From positions 1 through 15,411 of the forward strand of contig JAAUPU010000006.1 of the NCBI GenBank assembly GCA_012032975.1: 15,411 bases of DNA. Direction: 5' to 3'. Source of the DNA: Caldilineaceae bacterium. Its GTDB lineage: Bacteria; Chloroflexota; Anaerolineae; Caldilineales; Caldilineaceae. A model generated the notes under the pieces. It searched no databases. It saw only the letters and a list, made by a program, of their open reading frames with translations, and was not told the origin of the DNA. Every line of letters begins with the position of its first letter. Within the stretch, counting starts at the first letter, position 1. Below, one piece after another: positions 1 to 8,537 of this stretch. The position numbers were made by a program, and so were the translations under genes.

Positions 1-2
1 CG

Positions 3-192
3 GGCGGCTTCACGGCCTTCATCTGCTGGACGTTTCAGCCGGAGAATACGGACATGGCGGACATCCCGGCGGCGGGGTCGTTCGAGTATCTGCGGACGCA
101 GGCGATTGCCCGGCTCTATCTGGATAACATCCCCAACATTCAGTCGTCGTGGGTGACGCAGGGGCTGAAGGTGGGGCAACTGGCTCTGCGCC
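3..192 (+). pseudogene. mqnC: MqnC (cyclic dehypoxanthinyl futalosine synthase) C-terminal fragment
   Basis: The frame starting at base 3 encodes about 63 residues that I recognise as the C-terminal part of MqnC, the radical SAM enzyme that cyclises dehypoxanthine futalosine in the futalosine route to menaquinone. Diagnostic pieces are [36 protein letters not shown] and [17 protein letters not shown]. The family normally continues with a glycine-rich FGANDxGSTMIEENVVSAAG-like stretch. Here the frame instead turns into arginine/proline-rich sequence that is the antisense of the neighbouring sulfatase, and it stays open only to a stop at 368. The 5' part lies outside the window. The gene therefore lacks roughly its last 70-90 residues, including conserved ones, and is probably not functional unless the join is an assembly artefact. 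Identification rests on recalled family sequence. Confidence 0.75.
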
Positions 193-1215
193 CGCGAGAT
201 CGACCACCGTCGCGACCAGATCCACCAGTGACACAACCTGGGACACTCGCCGACCAGAGGGCCAACCGGCCTGCCACGAGATCACCATCGGGATGCGCGC
301 CGACTCTTCGTAGAAGTTGGATTTGCGCCACATGCCGTGCTCGCCTGCCATCTCTCCGTGGTCGCTGATGTAGATGATCACCTGTGTTTCAAGTTGACCC
401 GTCTCGCTCAGCGCTGCAACCAGTCGTCCGATCTTGTCGTCGAGATAGGTGATCAGCCCGTAATAGCCGACCCGCGCCCGGCGCAGCGCGGCTTCTGGAT
501 ACTCGACCAGGCCGAACATGCTGCGCATGCGCTGATAGACTGGGTGCTGGTTCTCCAGATGACCTGCGGGAATCTGCGGCAGATCGACCTCGTCCGGCGG
601 ATACAAATCCCAGTATGGCTGGGGCACGACCAGCGGGAAGTGGGGCGCAATGAACGAGACGTTGATCGCCCACGGCTGATCCCGCCGCGCCGGGTCGCGT
701 AGATAGGCCAATGCCCTGGCCTCCGCCTCATCATCGACTTCGATCTCCAGCGTCGTGCCCGGACCGGCCTGGTCGACGCCCATCCACGGCGTCTCTGCCT
801 CGACAATGCCGTCGGCCCAAGGATGGATGGCGTGGTTCGTTTCGCTGTGGGGATCGCGGCCTAGTTGGGCGCGGAAGCCATGCAGCTTGTCCGGCCCGAT
901 GAAGTGCTGCTTGCCGGAGAGCACCACGTCGTAGCCCACCGCACGCAGCAGATGCGCCCAGGTCACCGCATCCGAGGCGAGCGGCGATGTGTTGTCCCAA
1001 GCGCCAATGTGGTGGATGTAGCGCCCCGTCATAAACGACATGCGCGAGGGGACGCAGAGCGGCGAATTGCAATAGGCGTTCTCGAACAACACGCCAGCCT
1101 CTGCCAGCCGATCCAGGTGGGGCGTCTGCACGAGCGGGTGTCCATACGCACCGCTGAACATGGGTGCGTGTTCGTCCGACATGATGACAAGGAAGTTGGG
1201 GCGTTGGGTGGTCAT
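178..1215 (-). pseudogene. Sulfatase (CxPSR type, choline-/arylsulfatase-like), C-terminally truncated
   Basis: This encodes a formylglycine-dependent sulfatase that hydrolyses a sulfate ester; the substrate cannot be told from sequence. The N-terminus RPNFLVIMSDEHAPMFSGAY carries the first metal-ligand region. NSPLCVPSRMSFMTGR is the C-x-P-S-R signature whose Cys becomes formylglycine. Further on, [20 protein letters not shown] is the second metal/substrate region. I chose the ATG at 1213-1215 (MTTQRPN) because AGGAG lies 11 nt upstream and the family starts just before the RPN; an in-frame ATG at 1248 adds an unconserved leader. Homology stops at about [11 protein letters not shown]. The open frame then runs antisense through the mqnC fragment to base 19 with low-complexity sequence. 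About 80-100 C-terminal residues of a usual ~480-residue sulfatase are missing. Confidence 0.8.
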
Positions 1216-1242
1216 AGGTGACCTGGCTCCTGTCTTGATGTG

Positions 1243-1263
1243 ATCCACGGATTTCGCAGATTG
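1243..1263. repeat. Possible dispersed repeat (ATCCACGGATTTCGCAGATT)
   Basis: The gap upstream of the sulfatase start contains ATCCACGGATTTCGCAGATT. It resembles a short, often tandem ATCCACAGATTTCACAGATT-type repeat that I recall as dispersed in many environmental bacterial genomes. Only one unit is present. The resemblance is from memory and its role is unknown. The rest of 1216-1330 shows no convincing gene on either strand. Confidence 0.3.
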
Positions 1264-1330
1264 TTTTGAGGGTTGGCGTGATTAGAGGGAGCGGGTCTGT
1301 TTGGATGAGCCTGCTTGCCAGGCGCTCAAG

Positions 1331-1365
1331 AATAAAACGGCCCACGAATTCACAGTTCGTGGACC
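1331..1365 (-). terminator. Candidate Rho-independent terminator downstream of the TPR remnant
   Basis: Read on the minus strand, the arm GGTCCACGAA (1356-1365) pairs with TTCGTGGGCC (1339-1348), with one G-U pair and a 7-nt loop. It is followed by GTTTTATT (1331-1338). A stem plus T-rich tail downstream of the minus-strand regulator remnant fits an intrinsic terminator for that unit. It lies about 100 nt past the remnant's reading frame. Confidence 0.5.
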
Positions 1366-1468
1366 ACGTTGTTCAAGTCAACACACACTTGGGTCGGGCG
1401 CTTGGCAGGCAGAGATGGCTATTCTCTTCGAGCGTTCGTCAAGAGCAAAGCGATTTGCCTATGATCGG

Positions 1469-2353
1469 TCAAATCGCAGTCGAAATGCTCACAATCCCCC
1501 AAGACCAATCCGTACGTTGTGGCCAATGGCCGGCTGCCAGTACAGTATCCCATAAATCAGTTGTTTGTCCCAGCGCCAAGGCTGCCTTCACCTTCTCCGC
1601 GGTCAGCTTCGCCCGCAACTCAGTTTCGAGGACGTCCAATCGATCCTTGCTTTCCTGGTAGCTGCTGGGATGATGGCGGACCAAGCCGACCCAGGTCAGG
1701 GCTTCCTCAAGTTGGCCTGCCTGAGCTTGCAAGTGGACCATGCCGGCCAGCGCTTCGAGCGACTGGGACGCTGTTTCCAGTTGCGCGGTGAGGGGCAGCG
1801 CGGTCGCAAAATACTGGCGAGCCGCCGGCCAATCTCCCCCTTTTATGGCAACGCAGCCCAACCCGATGAGGGTAGCGGACCAAAAGTATGACTGGCCTTG
1901 ATTCTGCTGCCAGATCTCGACAAAGGCCTGCTGCGCGGCCGGCAGGTTGCCCTGCGCTTCGGCCAGATGGCCTGAGGCCAACAGAATCCTATGGCGATGA
2001 AGATGACGGCTCTCTTCGGGATGACCATCCCCTATTCGGTGTTCCACCGCTACCGCCTCTCGGAGATAGGCGGCAGCTTGCGCATAATCACCCTGCTAGC
2101 GAGCTACATCCGCCAGGCCGGCCAAAGCAAAAGGGACAGCCGCGAAATCGGGGTCGATGCCGACCCCCAGCTGATAGGGTTGCCAACAATCGCTTTCCGC
2201 CTGGGGATAGTCGCCGCGGGCCAGGGCTAGGTATCCCCGCAGGCCAGCCGCTGCGAATTTATAGTGGCGCACATCCACCGATTCCGTCACGGCGAAAAGC
2301 TGATCGGCATAGTCGGCCGCCTCTAATAGAGAAGTGAAAACAAAGTCGTACAT
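1469..2353 (-). pseudogene. TPR-rich C-terminal remnant of a large transcriptional regulator/ATPase, in-frame stop
   Basis: This minus-strand stretch encodes helical TPR-like repeats typical of the C-terminal half of large Chloroflexota regulators of the MalT/BTAD-AAA style. It has three visible parts. An upstream piece starts at 2353 (MYDFVFTSLLEAADYADQ). An amber TAG at 2096-2098 interrupts the frame just after GLADVAR. The frame then continues uninterrupted through QGDYAQAAAYLREAV and HHPSSYQESKDR to LWDTVLAAG and a stop at 1469. Nothing resembling the usual N-terminal ATPase or DNA-binding domain precedes it: an in-frame TAA lies 12 nt before the ATG at 2353. It is most likely a decayed tail. 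A homologous tail lies at 11119-11442 on the same strand. What the parental protein regulated is unknown. Confidence 0.65.
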
Positions 2354-2489
2354 ATCGGGTGTGCCTTACCCCTGGTCGTGAGTATGCCATTTGTACGGAC
2401 TCAATTTGGTATCTCTATTAGAACTGTCCGGCGTGGACGGCCGCATTCCCTAAGCCCGCCAGGGCCACCGCTTGACCATAGTGATCTCT

Positions 2490-2840
2490 CAAGGCTTGAC
2501 CTGCTCAACAACATCCCGGGGCGAATAGGTGATCCCCAGCCTCGCTGCCCAGACGATATCCACGATTTTTGGGCCATCTGGATCAGCCGTGGCTGGTTTG
2601 AATGGGAGCAGGAAGGCTATCCCTACTGGGGGACAATGCACCACAACCAGAGTTGGTGGAACCACCGTCATCTGGGCAGTGTCTTACTGGTCCATTACGC
2701 CGATCTGAAGGCCGATCCGGCGGGCGAGATACGCTGCATCGCCGACTTCCTCGCTATCGAGATCTCCGATGATGCTCTTGGCTAGAATCATAGATCATAC
2801 TAGCTTTGGCTCGATGTGTGAACGGGCCATCGCCGCCCAA
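2490..2840 (+). pseudogene. Sulfotransferase (Sulfotransfer_1-like) internal fragment with frameshift
   Basis: The fragment matches the C-terminal half of PAPS-dependent cytosolic-type sulfotransferases as I recall them. It has LDLLNNIPGRIGDPQPRCP, DIHDFWAIWISRGWFEWEQ, a W-W-N-H-R-H segment and LLVHYADLKADPAGEIRCIA (part of the 3'-phosphate/substrate region), then ISDDAL. At 2778-2779 the frame breaks. Removing one T restores DDALARIIDHTSFGSM, which reads on in another frame to about 2835 before homology stops. The N-terminal PAPS-binding loop (PKSGTTW-like) and the extreme C-terminus are both absent, so this is a remnant. It abuts the kinase frame immediately downstream. The 2354-2489 stretch before it shows nothing I can identify. 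Confidence 0.65.
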
Positions 2841-2905
2841 GCAGACTCGGACGGCTCATCGCCATTTCGCAATGGGGCCAGGACCACATCATCTTCATCA
2901 CCGGC

Positions 2906-3442
2906 ATGTCGGGTTCGGGTAAAAGCACCACGTGCCGAGGAGTGGCCGAACATTTTACCCGAGCGATGCACATTGACGTTGACAAACTACGCGACATGAT
3001 GGTCACTGGCCGAGCCAAACCGAGCAGCCGACCTGACATTGTGACGGAAGAATGGCGCACACAACTCCAACTGGCCCGCTCCACCGCGACCTGTATGGCG
3101 AACTTGTATGCCAGCCAGGGGGTCGATGTGGTGATTGATGATTTCTGTTGGCCGCCCAACTTCCCTGAATACTACGCGGACCTGTTTGACAATCCAGAGG
3201 TACACCGGGTGCTATTGTTGCCAAGCCAATCGGCCTTGGTCGAGCGGGTCACAAAACGGGGAGGGCCGTTTGCCGACGTCTTTGTGAAAAACACACCCTA
3301 CGTCTACAGTTATCTGGAAGCGATGCCGAAAGAGGGCTGGATCGTGCTGGACTCAAGCGACTGGACGGTTGAGGAAACGGTTCATGAGGTCCTGGCGCGG
3401 GTCGGCGTAACTCATAGCCATACCAAATACGTACACCCCTAA
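2906..3442 (+). CDS. P-loop kinase/phosphotransferase-like ATPase (AAA_33 type), start lost or non-canonical
   Basis: This is a small P-loop nucleoside-triphosphate-dependent kinase-like protein of about 178 residues. Its Walker A is G-MSGSGKST. An acidic HIDVDKLRDMM strand/helix follows, then VVIDDFCWPPNF as the likely Walker B region and VLLLPSQSALVERVTKRGG as a lid-like segment. The substrate is unknown; the fold class includes gluconate/shikimate-kinase and chloramphenicol-phosphotransferase-like enzymes. The annotated ATG is the first conventional start in frame, yet it falls inside the Walker A loop. The preceding in-frame codons encode HIIFITG, the expected beta-1 strand, back to a TGA near 2825 with no ATG, GTG or TTG. 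The native start has therefore been lost at the join with the sulfotransferase fragment, or an unusual start is used. The C-terminus looks complete. Confidence 0.6.
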   Translation: MSGSGKSTTCRGVAEHFTRAMHIDVDKLRDMMVTGRAKPSSRPDIVTEEWRTQLQLARSTATCMANLYASQGVDVVIDDFCWPPNFPEYYADLFDNPEVHRVLLLPSQSALVERVTKRGGPFADVFVKNTPYVYSYLEAMPKEGWIVLDSSDWTVEETVHEVLARVGVTHSHTKYVHP

Positions 3443-3671
3443 ATCGTGTCAGTCAAACTGGCGCACCGGGTGCAATTCATGCTGGTGGCGGGATTCAGTC
3501 GCGCAGGTTGTCCCCAATATGAAGTAGACCTTGCACCACCCCCCACACCTCAGCACCCCTTATCCATAGCCAGCGGCCAACGGTAATCAGCCATTTGGGG
3601 ATCTTGCAGAATTCCAAGTCTTGCCCATAATTGCATCTAGCCAAACCACAGATGTCAATAGGGGAATCCAC
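3443..3671. other. Intergenic gap between kinase and monooxygenase
   Basis: No convincing gene is visible here. A minus-strand frame ending at 3495 gives a tail reading WIRGAEVWGVVQGLLHIGDN that looks protein-like, but I cannot assign it and the rest of its frame is antisense to the monooxygenase. A GGGGA about 6 nt before the ATG at 3672 is the ribosome-binding site of the next gene. Confidence 0.3.
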
Positions 3672-5477
3672 ATGAACCACACAAACGATCCGGTCAGCGC
3701 GCAGGCTGCGCGCTGGCTTGCCCAATGGGATCGCGCCCTGGCGCACGCCGATATCGCTGCGGCCTCCGCACTCTTCGCTGACGAATGCTACTGGCGCGAT
3801 CTGGTTGCCTTCACCTGGAATATCGTCACGCTGGAGAGCAGTGACGAGATCCGGGAGATGTTGGCCGCCACGCTGCACGAGATCCAGCCCTCCGGTTGGA
3901 CGCTGACCGATCCAGTGACGGTGAAGGATGGCGTTGTGGAGGGCTGGTTTTGCTTTGATACCGCGATCGGGCGGGGCCGAGGCATCTTCCGCTTGCGAGA
4001 TGGGCGTTGCTGGACGCTGTTGACCACGCTGCAGGAACTGAAAGGTTTTGAGGAAAAGGCCGGGCCGCGCCGCGCCAGGGGCGTAGACGATGGCGCAATC
4101 AAGAACCGCAAAACCTGGCTTGAAATCCGTCAAGACGAAGCCGCGCGTCTCGGCTACACGGAACAACCCTACTGCCTCATTATCGGCGGTGGTCAGGGTG
4201 GGATCGCGCTGGGCGCCCGCTTGAAGAGGCTTGGCGTCCCGACGCTGATCATCGACCAGCACGAACGCCCAGGCGATGCATGGCGCAAGCGCTACAAAGC
4301 ACTCCATTTACATGACCCGGTCTGGTATGACCATCTGCCCTATATCCCTTTTCCAGACCACTGGCCGGTCTTTTCACCCAAGGACAAGATCGCCGATTGG
4401 CTTGAGATGTACACCAAGGTCATGGAGTTGAACTATTGGTCGTCCACCGTTTGCCACCATGCCGAATACGACGAAGCCGCCCAGGGTTGGACAGTGGCGG
4501 TTGAACGAGCCGGTGCGTCGGCGGTGCTGAAGCCCAAGCAGCTTGTCCTGGCGACCGGCGGCGCATTAAGCGCCCCGCGCACGCCAGATATTCCCGGCGC
4601 AGAGACCTTCGCTGGGGTGCAGCAGCATTCCAGCCATTTTGTCAGTGGCGAAGGCTGGGCCGGCAAACAGTGCATTGTGCTGGGATCCGGCACCTCCGCC
4701 CACGATATCTGCGCCGATCTTTGGGAATACGGCGCCGATGTGACCATGATCCAGCGCGCCTCCACCACCGTGATCAAGTCGGCAACGCTGACGGAGCTTG
4801 GCATCGGCCAACTCTATTCGGAAGAAGCACTCCAGGCTGGGATCACAACCGAGCGGGCGGATCTGCTTGATGCGTCAATGCCCTTTGCGTTGAAACATAT
4901 TGGTGGACAAGCCCTTACGCGCCAAATCAAAGCGCGCGATACCGATTTCTATCAGCGCTTGACCGCGGCAGGCTTCAAACTTGACTTTGGCGAGGACGAG
5001 TCGGGGCTGGGCATGAAGGCTGTGCGCAACGGTGGCGGCTTCTACATCGACGTCGGCGCGTCGGAACTGATTATCGCCGGCGCCATCAAATTGCGCAGCG
5101 GCGTCAGCATCGCCCGCATTCGGGAAAAGAGCGTCGTCCTGACCGATGGCAGTGAGCTGCCCGCCGATCTGATTGTCTATGCCACTGGCTACGGCGCCGC
5201 CAACAAGGGACTGGCCAGGCTGATTTCCCAGGAGACCGCCGATAGGGTTGGTAAGGTTTGGGGATTAGGCTCTAATACCTATGGTGATCCAGGCCCGTGG
5301 GAGGGTGAACTGCGCAACATGTGGAAACCGACCCAACAACCCGGCCTCTGGATTCATGGCGGCAACCTGGCCTGGTCGCGCCACTACTCGCTCTACCTGG
5401 GACTCCAGATCAAGGCGCGCATGGAGGGGATTCCTACGCCTGTCTATCGATTGGCGCCCGTTTATCACCCTGGTTAA
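3672..5477 (+). CDS. SnoaL/NTF2-like domain fused to flavin-containing monooxygenase
   Basis: This 601-residue protein joins an N-terminal SnoaL/NTF2-like domain (about residues 8-125; SAQAARWLAQWDRALAHADI start, ECYWRDLVAFTWNI) to a class B flavin-dependent monooxygenase. The FAD Rossmann motif GGGQGG is at 172-177. The FMO-type signature FAGVQQHSSHF (FxGxxxHxxxF/Y) is near 313, and the NADPH Rossmann motif GSGTSAHD near 338. VYATGYG lies toward the C-terminus. Such enzymes use NADPH and O2 to oxygenate soft nucleophiles or carbonyls; the substrate here is unknown. I chose the ATG at 3672 because GGGGA lies about 6 nt upstream and the SnoaL domain starts there; a TTG at 3621 only adds an unconserved leader. 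It is intact. The regulator gene follows 128 nt downstream on the same strand. A two-domain SnoaL-FMO layout is recalled as common in actinobacterial and Chloroflexota FMOs. Confidence 0.88.
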   Translation: MNHTNDPVSAQAARWLAQWDRALAHADIAAASALFADECYWRDLVAFTWNIVTLESSDEIREMLAATLHEIQPSGWTLTDPVTVKDGVVEGWFCFDTAIGRGRGIFRLRDGRCWTLLTTLQELKGFEEKAGPRRARGVDDGAIKNRKTWLEIRQDEAARLGYTEQPYCLIIGGGQGGIALGARLKRLGVPTLIIDQHERPGDAWRKRYKALHLHDPVWYDHLPYIPFPDHWPVFSPKDKIADWLEMYTKVMELNYWSSTVCHHAEYDEAAQGWTVAVERAGASAVLKPKQLVLATGGALSAPRTPDIPGAETFAGVQQHSSHFVSGEGWAGKQCIVLGSGTSAHDICADLWEYGADVTMIQRASTTVIKSATLTELGIGQLYSEEALQAGITTERADLLDASMPFALKHIGGQALTRQIKARDTDFYQRLTAAGFKLDFGEDESGLGMKAVRNGGGFYIDVGASELIIAGAIKLRSGVSIARIREKSVVLTDGSELPADLIVYATGYGAANKGLARLISQETADRVGKVWGLGSNTYGDPGPWEGELRNMWKPTQQPGLWIHGGNLAWSRHYSLYLGLQIKARMEGIPTPVYRLAPVYHPG

Positions 5478-5552
5478 ACGGAATTGCACAGCGACCTTGT
5501 GCTCCGCCGAATGAGTTCCAACCGCGTTCTGTTTTCATGATTCACGCTGTTG

Positions 5553-5558
5553 TATAAT
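5553..5558 (+). promoter_or_regulatory. Possible -10 element (TATAAT) upstream of the LuxR-type regulator
   Basis: A perfect TATAAT lies 48 nt before the regulator start, in an AT-richer patch of an otherwise GC-rich window. The region about 15-17 nt upstream (TGTTTTCA) is only a weak -35 match. The regulator may therefore have its own promoter rather than depend on read-through from the monooxygenase. The hexamer alone is weak evidence. Confidence 0.35.
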
Positions 5559-5605
5559 TTTCCAATCTTATCATTGTTTGACAGCCGCCGATTGGATTTC
5601 TAGTT

Positions 5606-8464
5606 ATGAGTATACGTCTCGCAGATGCTGCATCATCGCCAGCAGCAGTAGCCGCACCCCAACTCCTGTTACAAACGAAGCTTTATCACCCCCCGCCTGC
5701 GGATAATCTCATCGTCCGCCCTCAGTTGCTCGATTATCTCAGTCAGCCTTTACCACGCAAATTGACCTTAATCACTGCTTCAGCTGGCTATGGGAAAACA
5801 ACCATCGCTACCCAGTGGCTCGACCAATTGATCAAGACGCGCCAAGAAGGCGCCATCTCTATTGCCTGGCTCTCGCTGGATGAACATGATGATGAACTGC
5901 TGCTCTTCCTACGCTATCTGGTGGCGGCAATCCAGAAAGCCTGCCCTGGTTTTGGGAGGAATATTCTACATGCGCTGCATGGGGCCCAGTCGCCGACCTG
6001 GCAGCAGATCGCGGATAGTTTGGTCAATGACTTGGCGCACATAGCACAGCCGCTCTGCTTGACACTGGATGATTATCACGTCATTACGGCGGACGCGATC
6101 CATCAGGTGCTCAACCGGCTGCTGGAGCACCTGCCACCGATAGTGCATCTGATCTTGCTCAGCCGTACGGAGCCGCCTTTGGCCCTTGGCCGTTTGCGCG
6201 TTCGGCGTCAGATGCAGGAGTTACGCGCGGCCGACCTCACCTTTTCGCTACAAGATACGGCGCACTTTATGAGCCGGATGCTGGGGCGAGAGCTGCGGCC
6301 AGAGACGCTCCAAACGCTGTATGCCGGCAGTGAAGGCTGGATTGCCGGGTTGCAACTCACGGCGCTATCGCTCCCTCGTGCGACAGATGAAGGGCAACTG
6401 GTTGATGACACAGCCCTCCTCCGCCACTTCCGTGGCAACAATGCGTACCATATGGACTATTTATTTGAAGAGATCTTGGTGCTTCAACCACCGGCGATCC
6501 AGGCGTTCTTACTACAGACTGCCATTTTTGAACGGTTCTGCGCTCCCTTATGTCAAGCCGTCTTGGATTCAGTATGGTTTGCGCAAATCGAGGAGGAGGC
6601 GCAAGGGCTGACGCCCATTGCGGCGAGTCCGGCCCCGATTCAGGCGGTTTTCAGTTGGTTGCGGCGCGCGAATCTGTTTCTCATTCCACTCGATGGCGAA
6701 GGAGTCTGGTATCGCTATCACCACCTCTTTCAGCAGATGCTGGAACAAACCCTACGCGCGCGGCTGAGCGCGGCGCAGATCGCCATGCTCCACCGGCGCG
6801 CCAGTGCGTGGTTGGCTGCGGAAGGGGTGACGGAGAGCGCCATCCGCCATGCACTGGCTGCGGGAGACGCACTTCTGGCTGCGCAGCTGATCGAACAACA
6901 GCGCTACCATCTCTTAAGCCAGCATGATTTTCCCACCTTAGACCGTTGGTTGTCGTGGTTACCAAGCGAAGTGATCGTCCAACGGCCTGCCCTGTTGGTG
7001 GCACAAGGTTGGCGTCATTACTTCTTTTACCGCGCCAGGGAAACCTTTTTCCGCTTCGCAACGCAGGCGGAGGCGCAGTTGGCATCATCCGACTTGGGGA
7101 TGGATGCGGCGTCAAAGCAGATTTTGGCCGGTGAGATCCATGCGCTGAAGGCATTTAGCTTGCCCTGGCACAGTCATGCTGATGAGATCTGGCGCCACAT
7201 TGAATTGGCCTTTGCCCAAACTCCCGAAGGAACTGTCTTTCTCTATCCCTATTTGGTCTTGATGAAAGCCTACGCCCTCAATACACAAGGCAACGTCACA
7301 GAAGCGCACGCCTTTTTGGAAACCGCACAGCGCACGATACAACGGACCTCAAGTGCAGCCGGTATGGTCGCCGGTTTTGCCCAACTCATCAATTTTGTGA
7401 ACGGTAAGCTCTCCCAATGCGCCTCAGTCTATGAACAGTTGTGGAAAATGGAGTCGAATCATCAGAGCAACCATGGCCCATTTTTATCAAGCGTTCTGCA
7501 TGCATACCTGGGGTCCATCTACTATGAATGGAATCAACTGGACAAAGCTGCCGTACATCTAACGGCTGTGCTCGATATCACGCATGGTTACAGCCTAGGT
7601 GCATTCAAACGGGGCGGCCTGATATTGGCTGCGCTCTATCAAGCACAGGGCAGATTTGTCGAAGCTGTGCAGGTGCTTGAGCGACTTTACCAATTGGATG
7701 TAGCCAAAGAGAGTGACTACTTCCGCCATGAGGTGCAATCCTTTCATGCCAATTTGCTCCTCAGAGAGGGTGCAATGGCAGAGGCGCTGCAACAGTTTCA
7801 TCTGGTGAAGCCAGAACCGCTCTATTTGATTGACGCGGCCACCGAGTTCTCTATGCTAACACAAGCCCAACTATTGATTGTTCAAGGGGGCGAGCAAAAT
7901 CTTGCCCAGGCCGCTGAGATTTTGCAGACTCAAAAAGCAACGACTGGCCCCCTCCACCATCGGGGCAGACGGATTCATGTGCTGGCGCTCGAAGCGTTAC
8001 TCCAACGAGCAGCAGGCCGACAGAAAGAAGCATTAACCGCCCTAGAAGAGGCGATTATTCTGGCCAAGCCGGATCACTTCATCCGCACCTTTGTCGACCT
8101 CGGTCCCGACCTGGTGCAGCTACTGGAACAACTGCGGCGACAGCAAATTGAACCCGATTACATCGGGCAAATCCTCATGGCGTACCCCTTGGCAACACAA
8201 GCACCGCAGACCATGCGGCCAAGCCAGCCTGCTCAACCACAGCCGCTCCCACCCGCAACGAAACTGGTTGAACCGCTAACGGAGCGTGAACGCGAAATCC
8301 TCGTCTTGTTAGCCGAACGCCTCTCGAACAAAGAGATTGCCCATCTCCTGGCTGTCTCGCCCTTTACGGTCAAAAACCACCTCAGCACCATCTATCAGAA
8401 GCTTGGCGTCAGCGGCCGTCGACAGGCTGTGAATCACGCCGGGCGCGCTGGACTCCTGCATTAG
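5606..8464 (+). CDS. Large ATP-binding LuxR-family transcriptional regulator (MalT/LAL type)
   Basis: This 952-residue protein has the three-part build of MalT-like regulators. The N-terminal STAND ATPase carries Walker A ASAGYGKT at residues 58-65 and a Walker B-like LCLTLDD near 150-156. It also has LLSRTEPPL and GSEGWIAGLQL, both typical of the family. A TPR-like helical middle spans about 400-860. The C-terminal LuxR helix-turn-helix covers about 891-952, starting LTEREREIL, with NKEIAHLLAVSPFTVKNHL as the core. In characterised members, ATP and an inducer drive oligomerisation and activation of transcription; the inducer here is unknown. The ATG at 5606 has no strong Shine-Dalgarno, but the product then begins at the family's usual distance before LLQTKLYHPP. 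The gene is intact. Immediately downstream lie repeated TAGTCC motifs before the GTPase gene, which makes that gene a candidate target. Confidence 0.93.
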   Translation: MSIRLADAASSPAAVAAPQLLLQTKLYHPPPADNLIVRPQLLDYLSQPLPRKLTLITASAGYGKTTIATQWLDQLIKTRQEGAISIAWLSLDEHDDELLLFLRYLVAAIQKACPGFGRNILHALHGAQSPTWQQIADSLVNDLAHIAQPLCLTLDDYHVITADAIHQVLNRLLEHLPPIVHLILLSRTEPPLALGRLRVRRQMQELRAADLTFSLQDTAHFMSRMLGRELRPETLQTLYAGSEGWIAGLQLTALSLPRATDEGQLVDDTALLRHFRGNNAYHMDYLFEEILVLQPPAIQAFLLQTAIFERFCAPLCQAVLDSVWFAQIEEEAQGLTPIAASPAPIQAVFSWLRRANLFLIPLDGEGVWYRYHHLFQQMLEQTLRARLSAAQIAMLHRRASAWLAAEGVTESAIRHALAAGDALLAAQLIEQQRYHLLSQHDFPTLDRWLSWLPSEVIVQRPALLVAQGWRHYFFYRARETFFRFATQAEAQLASSDLGMDAASKQILAGEIHALKAFSLPWHSHADEIWRHIELAFAQTPEGTVFLYPYLVLMKAYALNTQGNVTEAHAFLETAQRTIQRTSSAAGMVAGFAQLINFVNGKLSQCASVYEQLWKMESNHQSNHGPFLSSVLHAYLGSIYYEWNQLDKAAVHLTAVLDITHGYSLGAFKRGGLILAALYQAQGRFVEAVQVLERLYQLDVAKESDYFRHEVQSFHANLLLREGAMAEALQQFHLVKPEPLYLIDAATEFSMLTQAQLLIVQGGEQNLAQAAEILQTQKATTGPLHHRGRRIHVLALEALLQRAAGRQKEALTALEEAIILAKPDHFIRTFVDLGPDLVQLLEQLRRQQIEPDYIGQILMAYPLATQAPQTMRPSQPAQPQPLPPATKLVEPLTEREREILVLLAERLSNKEIAHLLAVSPFTVKNHLSTIYQKLGVSGRRQAVNHAGRAGLLH

Positions 8465-8470
8465 CACTGT

Positions 8471-8491
8471 ACTAGTCCATTGCGGACTAGT
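8471..8491. promoter_or_regulatory. Perfect inverted repeat ACTAGTCC-N5-GGACTAGT, candidate operator
   Basis: ACTAGTCC (8471-8478) and GGACTAGT (8484-8491) form a perfect 8-bp inverted repeat with the 5-nt spacer ATTGC. It begins 6 nt after the regulator's stop codon. No T-tract follows, which argues against an intrinsic terminator. The half-site TAGTCC recurs at 8538 and 8548, so a protein-binding site upstream of the GTPase gene is plausible. Confidence 0.45.
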
Positions 8492-8537
8492 GAAAGCGCA
8501 CCCCTCCTCAGCAACCCCTCAAATTTCCCGTCAAACA

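Noticed and set aside
731..1345. Minus-strand 204-residue frame beside the sulfatase
   Set aside because: It is a shifted-frame shadow of the sulfatase; the CxPSR motif is in the other frame.
1266..1661. Plus-strand frames of 84-131 residues in the gap before the TPR remnant
   Set aside because: They have no ribosome-binding site or domain, overlap the TPR frame on the other strand and span a candidate minus-strand terminator.
3495..4307. Long minus-strand open frame of 270 residues
   Set aside because: It lies antisense to the well-supported monooxygenase and its sequence over that part has no recognisable domain; only its last ~35 residues fall in the gap and look vaguely protein-like.
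8471..8491. Inverted repeat as an intrinsic terminator for the regulator
   Set aside because: No T-tract follows on the plus strand, and the same half-site recurs downstream as direct repeats, which fits binding sites better.
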